Part shown: piece by piece, positions 1 to 9,197 of the stretch
Layout of the letters: each line of letters opens with the position of its first letter
How positions within the stretch are numbered: the stretch's first letter is position 1
Origin: Bacillota bacterium
GTDB lineage: Bacteria > Bacillota > UBA4882 > UBA8346
Assembly: GCA_023429995.1 (NCBI GenBank)
Contig: JAEZCE010000041.1
Location: 114,215-178,214, forward strand
DNA: 64,000 nt
Reading direction: 5' to 3'
Notes under the pieces: model-generated
The model's database searches: none
What the model saw: the letters and a program-made list of their open reading frames with translations, nothing else
Told to the model about the DNA's origin: nothing
Position numbers and translations under genes: made by a program

Positions 1-1059
1 TGCACATTTGAATAAGATTTTATAATCGCTGGTTGTCGGAATAGTTATCAATCGTTTTTTAATGTCTTCTTTGTCGAATAATGTTTTAATGATCTTTTTT
101 CTTTTTGCATTCATTCTATTTGTAATGATAACATGATATAATTTCTCGTTTTGTTGTAACAATCGTTTTATCATTTCAAAATATAATGATGAATGTTCAT
201 CAAAGAATTTATAAGCTCCCCCGGCACTCATTGTGCAAAGAAAGCCGTCTGGGATTCCGATTTCTTTTTTTTTCTCCTTTACTTCTGTAGCGGAAAATTT
301 CGGTAAATCGGATTCTTTCAGATATGGTAATCCTACTATGCAAGTATTGTCCAATCCGCGTTGCTTTTTGGTAATTGTAGCCGTTGTAGGTGTGCCTTCT
401 AAAATCAAATCACAAAAATGCATTCCTAGTGCAGGATAATGAGACCCATGATTAAAAAATAAGATTTTTATATCGGTGTATTTTCTTAACATCCCTAATA
501 ATGTTGCCCCAAATACATCATTCATATGGATAAACGCAACGACGGCTTTTGGTGATAATTCAGTGATATCATTAAAAAGTTCCACTAATTGTTTTTGCCA
601 TTTAACGGGGCTATCTTCGAGACCACATATTTTTGAATGCTTGGATATTTCTTTTGTTTTATTTACAGCTCCTTTTAATGCTGTATTTTTCTTTGTTAAA
701 AATACAAAAGTTTTATATTTTTCCGGCATTGCCGCAACAATGTTTTTAATACATTCCGTATGCCCACCCATATCGTATAATTCCGTTGCCAGTATGACAA
801 TATTGTTGTCTGCAATAGTATTTTTTTTTGAAGGAATTTGCATTCTTTCAATGACAGATTGTATTCTGTCATCAAATAATTTTGTGTCAAGCGGAACTTT
901 TGACGAAAAATCGGCCTGTATTTCTAAAAGTTGATTAGAAACAAAAAAGATTGGAATACCCAATAAGGAATACCTCAATCTTCGACGTAACAACTTTTTG
1001 CGTAAAATAGGTATTCCAAGAATTTTAAAGTTATTATTTTTCCAGCCAAAGATCATCAT
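1..1059 (-). CDS. Putative GT-B-type glycosyltransferase (partial, runs off the window)
   Basis: An open frame of 353 codons runs on the minus strand from the ATG at 1059 to the window edge, so the C-terminus is missing. The start overlaps the stop of the upstream aminotransferase (TGATG), indicating translational coupling. The protein opens with a basic stretch, then has Rossmann-like strands (VILATELYDMGGHTECI near residues 85-100, with a GGHT loop typical of GT-B donors) and an FFNHGS motif followed by CDLILEGTPTT, which resembles the acceptor/donor domain boundary of GT-B enzymes. The family cannot be named from sequence alone. Its place directly after a WecE-like gene suggests a role in assembling a surface glycan. 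The opposite-strand open frames here are shadows. Confidence 0.6.
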   Translation of the reverse strand, partial: MMIFGWKNNNFKILGIPILRKKLLRRRLRYSLLGIPIFFVSNQLLEIQADFSSKVPLDTKLFDDRIQSVIERMQIPSKKNTIADNNIVILATELYDMGGHTECIKNIVAAMPEKYKTFVFLTKKNTALKGAVNKTKEISKHSKICGLEDSPVKWQKQLVELFNDITELSPKAVVAFIHMNDVFGATLLGMLRKYTDIKILFFNHGSHYPALGMHFCDLILEGTPTTATITKKQRGLDNTCIVGLPYLKESDLPKFSATEVKEKKKEIGIPDGFLCTMSAGGAYKFFDEHSSLYFEMIKRLLQQNEKLYHVIITNRMNAKRKKIIKTLFDKEDIKKRLITIPTTSDYKILFKCA

Positions 1060-2198
1060 CACAATTTCTCCAAAAATTTACATGCGGTTTTAATAATGCG
1101 ATTTTGGACTTGTTCGTCCATTCCATAATAAAGTGGCAAACGAACTAAAGTAGCACTGACTTTATCAGTTATATCCATAGGGCCTGATACACGTCCGAAT
1201 TTTTGTCCCGCGGGTGATGAATGCAACGGAATATAATGAAATACACACATTATATTATGTTCTTTCATATATTGAATAAAATCACTGCGTATTTGCAAAT
1301 TATCAAATCGTAAATAATACATATGTGCATTATGCTGACAATGTTGTGGCACAAAAGGGGTTTTAATAACCTGTGAAAATTCAGAAAAGGATTCATGGTA
1401 TTTATTCCAAATGGTCATTCGCCTTTGATTGATTTTTGTCATTTCTAATAATTGCGGATACAGATATGCGGCATTCATATCACTTGGCAAATAAGACGAA
1501 CCCAATTCAACCCAAGTATATTTATCAACCTGTCCGCGAAAAAATCTACTTCTATTTGTACCTTTTTCACGAATGATTTCAGATAATTCTACCAATTGTT
1601 GCTTATTTATAATCAGCGCTCCTCCTTCTCCACAGGAGATATTTTTCGTTTCGTGAAAAGAATAACAGCCTAAATCAGCGATACCACCCAATGGTCTTTC
1701 TTTATAATAACTGCCAACAGCTTGGGCGGCATCTTCTACAACTGCCAAATTATGTTTTTCGGCGATTGCGATTATTTCGTCCATTTCGCACCCAACACCG
1801 GCATAATGTACGGGGATAATTGCCCTGGTCTTGTTTGTAATTGCTGCTTCTAGTTTTTTTTCGTCTAGATTCAAGGTATCATCGCGAATATCAACAAAAA
1901 CTATTTTTGCTCCGCGTAATGCAAATGAACTAGCCGTTGTAACAAAAGTATAAGACGGGCAAATAACTTCATCACCCGGTTGAATATTTAATAATAATGC
2001 CGCCATTTCTAATGCAGCCGTACCAGACTGAACTAGTAATGCTTTAGGTGAATTTGCATGCTTTTCTAAAATTTCGTTACAAAGTTTAGTGTATTTGCCA
2101 TCACCACTGATATGTTTGGCATCAATAGCATCCTTGATATATTGAAATTCCGTTCCCAAAAAAGGGGCTTCATTAAAATTTATTTTTGGTTCAATCAT
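1059..2198 (-). CDS. wecE: dTDP-4-amino-4,6-dideoxygalactose transaminase (WecE/RffA type)
   Basis: This PLP-dependent aminotransferase of the DegT/DnrJ/EryC1 family has 379 residues, close to the 376 of E. coli WecE, and the similarity is visible along the whole length. Examples are SGTAALEMAALLL, PSYTFVTTASSFALRGAKIVF, IIPVHYAGV, VVEDAAQA, SFHETKN with the Schiff-base lysine near residue 185, and REKGTNRSRFFRGQVDKYTW. WecE converts dTDP-4-keto-6-deoxyglucose to dTDP-4-amino-4,6-dideoxygalactose (dTDP-Fuc4N), a precursor for surface polysaccharide. A GGAG lies 6 nt before the ATG. The downstream glycosyltransferase overlaps its stop codon. Confidence 0.9.
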   Translation of the reverse strand: MIEPKINFNEAPFLGTEFQYIKDAIDAKHISGDGKYTKLCNEILEKHANSPKALLVQSGTAALEMAALLLNIQPGDEVICPSYTFVTTASSFALRGAKIVFVDIRDDTLNLDEKKLEAAITNKTRAIIPVHYAGVGCEMDEIIAIAEKHNLAVVEDAAQAVGSYYKERPLGGIADLGCYSFHETKNISCGEGGALIINKQQLVELSEIIREKGTNRSRFFRGQVDKYTWVELGSSYLPSDMNAAYLYPQLLEMTKINQRRMTIWNKYHESFSEFSQVIKTPFVPQHCQHNAHMYYLRFDNLQIRSDFIQYMKEHNIMCVFHYIPLHSSPAGQKFGRVSGPMDITDKVSATLVRLPLYYGMDEQVQNRIIKTACKFLEKL

Positions 2199-2519
2199 TT
2201 TATCTCCATTTCATTAATAAGCCTTAACAATAGCAACTTTATTAACCATAGATGATTCTTTTCTAAATCATTATATAATAAAAACGGACAAAATCAAGAC
2301 TCTCATCCAGGCTACGTCTTCAACTACGATAATTTCATGTCCAACCCCAGTATACTATTGATTTATTTGCAAAGATATTAGCACCATTAAAAGTATAAAT
2401 AGCAACTCTTATCATGTTACTAAATCGCCTCATAATCTATAAATCTTTAGCTATCAAAAGAATCAAGAATTCTTTAAGATACTATCAAGGGATAACGTAA
2501 AACATCTTTAACTTTGATA
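2199..2519. other. Intergenic region between wecE and the GT2 gene
   Basis: This AT-rich 321-bp stretch must contain the promoter for the minus-strand wecE unit. I see no convincing ORF, strong terminator or repeat in it. Confidence 0.5.
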
Positions 2520-3449
2520 TTATATCGTTAACTCTTTTTTGCTATATTCTTTGTCAACTATCTCGGGAAAATATCTGTTTATAACAGCATCATACTCTAA
2601 CGGATATATTTTTCTAGCCATTTTTAGACTGTGAAGACGATATCCGGTCCTTATGCGTTTGGCATAATCAAAACTCATTTTGGTAGACATATGTTCTTTA
2701 TGAAAGATATGAGTGATATGTACAAATTTTTTGGCTAAATCAACTTTATAAGTCAGTATGGTAAGTATTTCTTCTTCAAAGTACAAAAAAGTTTCCGGAA
2801 AAAGATAAGGATAATACTTAAAGAAATCTGGGGTAAGCATGAAACACGATCCGTGTAATTTCATTTTGATAGAGGTACAAGTTTTAAGATCGGGATTCTT
2901 ATGCTTAACCTTTGGTTTTCGCAACTTCTTCAAGAAGTTTAGCTTTCGGATTGTTTGATAAAAAGCCGTCCGCTTGTACATTGTTCTGATGATGATTCGG
3001 CTATAATGCCAATATTGCTTCCGTCGGCTCCTGATTACATTGCGTGCTGCTGGGTTTTGGTCATCGCCGTCGGCCGTAATGATTCGCGGGCCCAATACAC
3101 CGACTCCCGGTTCATAGGATTCCATCAGGGTCGTTATCATGCGGGGATCTTCAAATAGGGTGTCATTGTTTACAAGCAATACGAATTTACACCCCAGACT
3201 CTCCGTGGCATAACGGATGCCCAGATTATTTCCCCGTGCAAAACCTTCATTTTGGTCACTTAACACCAAATGAATCCCATTGCGATTTCTATATTTCTTT
3301 TCCAATTGCTCTCGTGAATCATTGGTCGACCCGTTATCCACAATAATGATTTCTTTCGCCGGATACTGGTCAACAGGGATACTTTCGACGCATTCAATCG
3401 TATCTATATAATTAAGATAGTTCAGTATAACAATTGCGACTTTTTCCAC
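2520..3449 (-). CDS. Family 2 glycosyltransferase (rhamnosyltransferase-like)
   Basis: A GT-A fold inverting glycosyltransferase of 309 residues. The N-terminus VAIVILNYLNYIDTIECVESI, then EIIIVDNGSTNDS, NEGFARGNNLGIRYA and FVLLVNNDTLFEDP are the standard GT2 nucleotide-sugar binding elements; NND replaces the canonical DxD, as is common in the rhamnosyltransferase branch. No transmembrane helices are evident, so it is probably a cytoplasmic or peripheral enzyme. The start is GTG at 3449, preceded by AGGAGG at 4-nt spacing. Acceptor and donor sugar cannot be deduced. It likely belongs to the same surface-glycan locus as wecE. Confidence 0.85.
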   Translation of the reverse strand: MEKVAIVILNYLNYIDTIECVESIPVDQYPAKEIIIVDNGSTNDSREQLEKKYRNRNGIHLVLSDQNEGFARGNNLGIRYATESLGCKFVLLVNNDTLFEDPRMITTLMESYEPGVGVLGPRIITADGDDQNPAARNVIRSRRKQYWHYSRIIIRTMYKRTAFYQTIRKLNFLKKLRKPKVKHKNPDLKTCTSIKMKLHGSCFMLTPDFFKYYPYLFPETFLYFEEEILTILTYKVDLAKKFVHITHIFHKEHMSTKMSFDYAKRIRTGYRLHSLKMARKIYPLEYDAVINRYFPEIVDKEYSKKELTI

Positions 3450-3855
3450 GTTTCCTCCTGAGCTACTGAAACTATTACTGGCTTTGTCCTTTCGACATAG
3501 TGTTTCATATTTAGTAGCCTGAATTTAATCCACCCAGCTTCTCCATTTGCAATCTTACGCACTTCAATTTTATATTTTAATGGGTAAGCTTCATTTATCT
3601 GTCCCGGTTTCAAATAAAAACAAGCATTACATTCATCGGTATTGATTGATTATTACTTTAGCGTGGAAAGGGATTTCCAAATGACTTCCCGGACCTGTCC
3701 AACTCCGGTTCATAAATTGATACAATGATTCCCCCCAATATTCGCAATTCCTGATTATTTTTATTCCGGCTTTGATTATAACATAATTTGTAGAAATTTG
3801 AACCAGCCTTCTCGATACGAGGCGGTTCAATACTTGTCGGGTCTATGTTTTTCAA
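3450..3855 (-). pseudogene. Possible decayed coding region upstream of the GT2 gene
   Basis: Three short minus-strand frames (about 63-65 codons each) overlap or abut one another, and none has a recognised domain. The segments around WTGPGSHLEIPFHAKVI and YPLKYKIEVRKIANGEAGW look protein-like and lie in different frames in the right order, as if one beta-rich domain had been broken by indels. The last frame runs into the GT2 start. This is only an impression of a degraded gene; the region may be noncoding. Confidence 0.2.
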
Positions 3856-4388
3856 GAGTCACGCCGGATAGCCGATTCCTGATTCCCCCAATAATAAATC
3901 GAGAGACGTTTTCTTTTTATTGATCATGCATTTTTTATTTTAACTAACAGTCCGAACAATTACTAACATTTATAAACTTCTTACTGACATAGATTATGCA
4001 GATTAACTTTCTTAATTCCTTATAAGTCACCTTCACGTATAATTGCAAATTGATTACAATTAAGTTAAAATTAAATTAAAACTATGTTTTTTCATGCTTT
4101 TTTCAGTTATTGTTTTCTTAATGAAAACTTAATGAATATAATAAGAACAAAATATAACTGTTACATGATCTGATACATTATTAATGAATCAACATTCGTA
4201 TCCTGAAAAGCAAAGACAAATAGTTTAGATCATCACGATTGGGACGAATATGAACAAGAAAAGAGGTGTTCTTTAACAGAATAGAAAAATGGCCTTAGCA
4301 ACTAACTGCCAAAAGAAATTCAATCTGCAGTTGGAGAAATGAGCTCCAAATCATACAATATGCGAGACTGGATATAGTGGAGGATTCC
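3856..4388. other. AT-rich intergenic region upstream of the LPS-kinase-like gene
   Basis: No ORF is credible here. The stretch is very AT-rich. At 4117-4134 there is an 11-bp direct repeat (CTTAATG-AAAA-CTTAATG) only 2 bp before a TATAAT at 4137-4142. It may be a promoter or response-regulator site, but it is some 250 bp from the next start codon. Confidence 0.3.
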
Positions 4389-5183
4389 ATGAAATTTAAA
4401 AAAGTTTGTCTCAACAAAAGCATTAAAGTCGGTTATCGGGAAACATTGAATACTGAAATTGCCGGAATTGCAAGTTCGCTGTTTAATGAAAACATTTCTA
4501 CTAAATTAACTTCTTCTTATAAATTGGAATTTATTAAAGCCAGACATAACTGTAAAACATATATTTTAACCCGTGGAGATGAGGTCTACTATATAAAAAA
4601 GTTTTTTGAACAATCCTTGCGCAAAAAGGTTCTTAACCTTTTTAGAACTACCAAAGCTTTCCGATGTTATGCGATATCTTACAAATTGGCAGCGATAAAA
4701 ATTGCTGTAGCTGAACCCGTTATGTTCCTTACATGTTCAAAACGGATTATCGAAAAAGAGAGTATTTTTATTACCAAAAAAGCGGCGGGGATTGGTGCAG
4801 GCACTTTTCTGCTATCGCAAAATATTCCTTTAGATGAGAAAGAAGAAGCTGTAAAACAATTATTTCGGTTTCTTGGCTATCTGCATAAAAAACGTTTTAA
4901 ACATGGCGATCCATGCTTGCCCAATTACATAATTGATCACCAAAAGGATAACGATATAATTACGTTTATCGATCTTGATCAAGTCCACCGGATGCCGTAT
5001 ATGCCCAAATTGCTTGCTTTTCATAGTTTGGCCAAATTAAACGCCTTATGCATTAGTGAATTGAGAAAACCATTGGAAGAGGGATGGCCGATTTATGTAA
5101 AGGCCTTTTTAGAAGGGTTTAATCCCCGGATTGAACTGGATGCGGCAATGCGGTTCATTGAGAGAGACAAGGCAAGAATCTAA
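4389..5183 (+). CDS. Lipopolysaccharide core kinase-like protein (WaaP/Kdo kinase family)
   Basis: A 264-residue protein with an atypical protein-kinase fold. YYIKKF near residue 70 supplies the ATP lysine. HGDPCLPNY (H172, D174, N179) matches the catalytic loop, and FIDLDQV (D195, D197) matches the metal-binding DxD of the Kdo/WaaP group, which phosphorylates sugars of the LPS inner core. Its presence implies a lipid-A/Kdo/heptose-type outer leaflet. The ATG at 4389 is preferred because GGAGGA lies 5 nt upstream; a GTG 12 nt earlier sits inside that Shine-Dalgarno. It stands alone between intergenic regions and a strong terminator follows. The exact sugar substrate is unknown. Confidence 0.7.
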   Translation: MKFKKVCLNKSIKVGYRETLNTEIAGIASSLFNENISTKLTSSYKLEFIKARHNCKTYILTRGDEVYYIKKFFEQSLRKKVLNLFRTTKAFRCYAISYKLAAIKIAVAEPVMFLTCSKRIIEKESIFITKKAAGIGAGTFLLSQNIPLDEKEEAVKQLFRFLGYLHKKRFKHGDPCLPNYIIDHQKDNDIITFIDLDQVHRMPYMPKLLAFHSLAKLNALCISELRKPLEEGWPIYVKAFLEGFNPRIELDAAMRFIERDKARI

Positions 5184-5241
5184 TTTTTAAAGTTAAAATT
5201 CAACAAAAAACGGGCGGTTATAGACTCGCTGAAATTTTGTT

Positions 5242-5284
5242 AGGGATAATGGAGATAATGAATTTCTCCATATCCCTTTTTTAT
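5242..5284 (+). terminator. Rho-independent terminator after the LPS-kinase-like gene
   Basis: AGGGATA-A-TGGAGA pairs with TCTCCA-TATCCCT across a 9-nt loop, followed by TTTTTTA. Confidence 0.85.
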
Positions 5285-5519
5285 TTTTCTTACGAAGCTG
5301 TAAAATATTTACCTCTTTTTTGAGTGCCGGTAATTTTCATCGATATGAAGAAATGAACAAAATTAAAATATGGGATAACTTTCCTTTTGACCTTTGGGTT
5401 GGCTAATAATATAAATCTTTGCTTTTGCTAATAATAACATGAACCCAATTTATCTAGTTTATTAAGGCAAAATCAGGCAGCAATTGGTTTGATATGTTTC
5501 ATGTAAATGAGGGGGATAG

Positions 5520-6350
5520 ATGCATCCATATGTTGGAGAGTACATAAAAAGTTTGCCCGACCTCAAAGGAAAAGTGGTATTGGATATTCCTTGCGGAGAC
5601 GGCGAGGCAAGTTATGAATTTTATCAAAAAGGGGCAATTGTAAAAGCATTTGATCTTTATCCGGAGTTTATGAAAACAAAGTCTATTGAGGCTAAATTTG
5701 CTGATCTTACCAAGGGCATTCCTCTCGAAAATAATAGTGTTGATTATATTCTTTGTGAAGAAGGTATTGAGCATATATCTGACCAAGTACGGGTATTTCA
5801 AGAGTTTAATAGGGTATTAAAGAAAGATGGAGAACTATTAATAACTACTCCCAATGCTTCTCATTTTAGAGCCAGGTTGGCGCGATTTTTTTTAGAGTCA
5901 GATTCTTTGAAAAAAATGCCGGCTACTGAAATCGATAGTATTTGGTTTGCGGAAGAAAAATCGAATCGGCTATATTTTGGCCATCTTTTTTTGCTGGGAG
6001 TCCAGGACCTACAAACTATTGCTGCAATTACAGGCTTTCAAGTTAGAAGACGTTTAAGGACTGATTTTGGACGAAATTCTTTGTTGATAGGTATTGTTCT
6101 GTACCCCATATTGGTAGTGATAACGCTTTTGGTGTGGTCAAAATACCGAAAGAAAAACAAGAAAATCGCTGAAAATTTGCGAAAAACAGTTTTATGGCAA
6201 AGAGTAAAGTTGAATATAGCGCCAACAACACTTTTTTACAAGCATATCTTTTGGATAATGGCTAAAAGACTTGAACAAAATGAAATAATCGGGCATCTTA
6301 AAATAATTAAAAGGAAAAAATATTCAAATCAGAATCCATACGATTTGTAA
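5520..6350 (+). CDS. Class I SAM-dependent methyltransferase with C-terminal membrane segment
   Basis: A 276-residue protein. The N-terminal ~145 residues form a Methyltransf_11-type domain: VLDIPCGDGEASYEF is motif I, FDLYPEF gives the acidic SAM-ribose ligand, ADLTKGIPLENNSVDYILCEEGIEHI is motif II and LKKDGELLITTPN is motif III. A hydrophobic stretch (LLIGIVLYPILVVITLLVW, about residues 184-202) suggests membrane attachment, followed by a basic tail. It resembles methyltransferases of O-antigen and polysaccharide loci. GAGGGGG precedes the ATG by about 6 nt. The substrate is unknown. Confidence 0.75.
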   Translation: MHPYVGEYIKSLPDLKGKVVLDIPCGDGEASYEFYQKGAIVKAFDLYPEFMKTKSIEAKFADLTKGIPLENNSVDYILCEEGIEHISDQVRVFQEFNRVLKKDGELLITTPNASHFRARLARFFLESDSLKKMPATEIDSIWFAEEKSNRLYFGHLFLLGVQDLQTIAAITGFQVRRRLRTDFGRNSLLIGIVLYPILVVITLLVWSKYRKKNKKIAENLRKTVLWQRVKLNIAPTTLFYKHIFWIMAKRLEQNEIIGHLKIIKRKKYSNQNPYDL

Positions 6351-6427
6351 AATTTAGCCAATTACCCGGAGGCTATTTATAAACCTATGAGTGGCTTTTC
6401 TGATTAATTTAAATGCATCAAATAACC

Positions 6428-7468
6428 TCAAATGACCTGAGAAGTATTCCCCACAATCTTGTCCTGGCCAGTAAATTCTTTAAAAGCCGTTTCCGTAGCC
6501 AGTATTACCTCTTCAACACTAATGTTTTGTATTAAATTTCCTTCCTGCGGTTTGACAGCCCATTCAGGATGTTTGTAGGGACAGATAAATTCGTAATCCG
6601 TGGGGCCGAGAATCATCACGGATCTTTTTCCCACAGCGGATGCGGCGTGCATTAAACCGGTATCTCCGCCGACCACAACCGAAGACAACTTTGCAAGGCC
6701 GACCGAGGTGAGAAAATCAGATTGACCGGCCGCGACGGGGAAGCGGGCGGCTACCTCATTTAATTGTTCCCGTTCCGAAGGCCCTCCTCCAAACAATACT
6801 TGCATACCTTGGCTTTTCCAATGTTCCGCCAGAACCACGTAGCGGTCGAGGGGCCAAATCTTGCCGGCAATTCCATCGCCGGTAAACGGTTGAACAAAAA
6901 GAGTGGGCTTTTCCAAAGACAACCCCCAAGTGGAAAATAAAGTCTTGGCTTTCTCTAAATTTTCCTGAGGGACAATATACTGATTTTTAATGGGAAAGAC
7001 CTTTAATCCCCCTTGCTCTAATAGTTTGAGATTTTGGTCGATTTTGTGAATGCCACGGGTTTGTTTGGTGAAGGTATTGGTATAGAATAAAGAACGTAGT
7101 GATTTTCCCTTTCCAATCGTTCCCCAACGGTGTTTGGCGCCGCTCAGCCGCAATAAAAGGGCATGTTCGGCATGACCGGAATAATCAACGATCAGTTGAT
7201 AATTGTTTTTCCGAATTGTTCGATGGAGATCGACGACTAATTTCAATAACTTGGGTAAGCTTTTTGAAGCGAGGATTTTTTTGTCAATGGTCAAAACTTG
7301 ATCAAGTCCGGGAAAACCCTTTAAAACAAACGAATATGAATCTGCAACCAAAAAACTAATTTTGCTATTGGGGAAATTATCCCTAAGCATATAATAGGCC
7401 GGAAGAGTAGAAACAATATCCCCTATGGCGCTTCGGCGTATCATTAAGATATTCTTGATATCTTGCAC
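6428..7468 (-). CDS. ADP-heptose:LPS heptosyltransferase-like protein (GT9)
   Basis: A 346-residue GT-B protein of family GT9 (WaaC/WaaF/WaaQ group). IRRSAIGDIVSTLPAYYMLR is the N-terminal signature, VQPFTGDGIAGKIWPLDRYV opens the C-terminal domain, and VVGGDTGLMHAASAVGKRSV is the family's D(S/T)GxMHxA donor-site motif. These enzymes add L-glycero-D-manno-heptose or related sugars to the LPS inner core. Together with the LPS-kinase-like gene nearby this argues for a diderm envelope. The start used is GTG at 7468 with only a weak GAG upstream; ATG at 7444 is an alternative. It is transcribed toward the methyltransferase. Confidence 0.8.
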   Translation of the reverse strand: MQDIKNILMIRRSAIGDIVSTLPAYYMLRDNFPNSKISFLVADSYSFVLKGFPGLDQVLTIDKKILASKSLPKLLKLVVDLHRTIRKNNYQLIVDYSGHAEHALLLRLSGAKHRWGTIGKGKSLRSLFYTNTFTKQTRGIHKIDQNLKLLEQGGLKVFPIKNQYIVPQENLEKAKTLFSTWGLSLEKPTLFVQPFTGDGIAGKIWPLDRYVVLAEHWKSQGMQVLFGGGPSEREQLNEVAARFPVAAGQSDFLTSVGLAKLSSVVVGGDTGLMHAASAVGKRSVMILGPTDYEFICPYKHPEWAVKPQEGNLIQNISVEEVILATETAFKEFTGQDKIVGNTSQVI

Positions 7469-7827
7469 TAATTTATCACTCTCAATTCCTATATAACGTT
7501 AATTCTATAAAGAACAAAAAATAATTATCCAATGGGTATATTATACAGCTCTGAAATTACAACAGTCAAGGGATGTTGCAGACTATTGGAGAGATAGCAA
7601 CTAAAATCTTAATAACAAATTTAGTAAGATACAGCTGGATTAGAAAAGACAATCCAGAAAATATGATTTAATGAAAAAGGAAATCAAAGATTTACCTCGA
7701 ATAAATTACCAATATTTTAGCAAAGTTACTGGAGGGATAAATAGCCATAGTGCCATTGTGACTTCTTTGAGATAATAGTAGTAATCGATGTTTTAATCCT
7801 TATACTTATAAAAAATGGAGTAGAAAA
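7469..7827. other. Divergent intergenic region between GT9 and UDP-sugar dehydrogenase genes
   Basis: This 359-bp AT-rich gap should hold two divergent promoters. I recognise no riboswitch, repeat or ORF in it. Confidence 0.4.
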
Positions 7828-9144
7828 ATGAACGAAATAAAAAACCAATTACTTGAGAAAGTTAAGAATAAAGAAATAACGGTGGGTGTTATTGGCCTGG
7901 GATATGTAGGGTTGCCTTTATTATTGAGCTTTGCTGAATCAAAAATCAGAGTTTTGGGGCTTGATATTGATACCAAAAAAATTAATATGTTGAAAAATGG
8001 GAATAGCTATATTAAACACATTAATTATGAGCGGATATCAAAGGTATTTGCGGGAAATAACGCAGAGGTAACAAACGATTTTTCGCGGGCAAGCGAAGCG
8101 GATGCATTAATATTGTGTGTCCCTACTCCGTTAAATCAATACAAGGAACCTGACTTGAGTTTTATAGTTGATACCCTGGAGTCCATATTACCTTACCTGC
8201 GAAGAGGACAAATCATTAGTTTGGAGAGTACAACCTATCCGGGAACCACCGATGAGATCCTCAAAAACAGAATTGAATCAAAGGGTTTTAAGGTTGGGGA
8301 AGACATTTTCTTGGTTTTTTCTCCGGAAAGAGAGGACCCGGGGAATAAAAATTTTTCCACCAAAAGCATTCCCAAGGTCATCGGCGGGACAACCCCGAAT
8401 TGCTTGGAAATTGGTCAAGCGATTTATAGCCAAGTCATTGAACGGGTGGTTCCCGTTAGTTCCACAAAAGCCGCTGAATTAACTAAACTTTTAGAAAATA
8501 TTTACCGGGCGGTTAATATTGGTCTCGTCAATGAAATGAAAATTGTCGCTGATAAAATGGGTATTGATATTTGGGAAGTTATTGAGGCTGCATCGACCAA
8601 ACCTTTTGGATTTACCCCTTTTTATCCTGGTCCGGGCTGGGGAGGGCATTGTATACCGATCGATCCCTTTTATTTAACATGGAAAGCCAAAGAATATGGA
8701 GTCAATACCCGTTTCATTGAACTGGCGGGAGAAATAAACACCCAAATGCCGGAATGGGTTTTGTCAAAGGTTAGCGATGCTTTAAATAGGAAGCGAAAGG
8801 CGATTAACGGTTCCAAAATACTGGTTCTCGGTATCGCTTATAAGAAAAATGTTGATGATATGAGGGAATCTCCGGCAGTAGAATTAATGGAACTGTTACG
8901 GAATAAAGGCGCGGATCTTTGTTATTCCGATCCCTTTTTCCCCGTGTTTCCGGAAATGCGGGAATATGAATTCAAATTGAACTCGGTTGAAATAACACCG
9001 GAACTATTATCGAAAATGGATTGTGTAATCATTGCATCAGACCATGACCAGTTTGATTATGAATCAATCCAAAAAAATAGTAATTTAATTATCGATACAA
9101 GATGTCGTTATCGTAAAGCCTACCCGAACGTGGTAAGAGCATAG
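7828..9144 (+). CDS. UDP-N-acetyl-hexosamine 6-dehydrogenase (WbpA/WecC-type nucleotide-sugar dehydrogenase)
   Basis: A 438-residue member of the UDP-Glc/GDP-Man dehydrogenase family. It carries the N-terminal NAD-binding motif GVIGLGYVGLP (residues 20-30), VPTPL, the ESTTYPGTT loop, the central helical domain with LLENIYRAVNIGLVNE, and the catalytic-cysteine motif FYPGPGWGGHCIPIDP (Cys about 275). The FYPGPGWGGHCIP form is typical of the WbpA/WbpO branch, which oxidises UDP-GlcNAc(-like) sugars to uronic acids in two NAD steps. GGAG is 8 nt before the ATG. It likely supplies an acidic sugar to the glycan made by this locus and is probably co-transcribed with the next two genes. Confidence 0.85.
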   Translation: MNEIKNQLLEKVKNKEITVGVIGLGYVGLPLLLSFAESKIRVLGLDIDTKKINMLKNGNSYIKHINYERISKVFAGNNAEVTNDFSRASEADALILCVPTPLNQYKEPDLSFIVDTLESILPYLRRGQIISLESTTYPGTTDEILKNRIESKGFKVGEDIFLVFSPEREDPGNKNFSTKSIPKVIGGTTPNCLEIGQAIYSQVIERVVPVSSTKAAELTKLLENIYRAVNIGLVNEMKIVADKMGIDIWEVIEAASTKPFGFTPFYPGPGWGGHCIPIDPFYLTWKAKEYGVNTRFIELAGEINTQMPEWVLSKVSDALNRKRKAINGSKILVLGIAYKKNVDDMRESPAVELMELLRNKGADLCYSDPFFPVFPEMREYEFKLNSVEITPELLSKMDCVIIASDHDQFDYESIQKNSNLIIDTRCRYRKAYPNVVRA

Positions 9145-9197
9145 AAGTTGTTCATAACTGATATTTATATGTATTCACTAAGGGAGAGATAAGCGTT

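Noticed and set aside
476..934. 152-codon plus-strand frame at the left edge
   Set aside because: It lies opposite a continuous 353-codon glycosyltransferase-like frame that reaches the window edge and is coupled to wecE; the plus-strand product has no protein-like domain.
4117..4142. Fifth member of the CTTCA direct-repeat regulon
   Set aside because: The repeat is CTTAATG and lies 2 bp, not 9 bp, from the -10, so it does not share the architecture.
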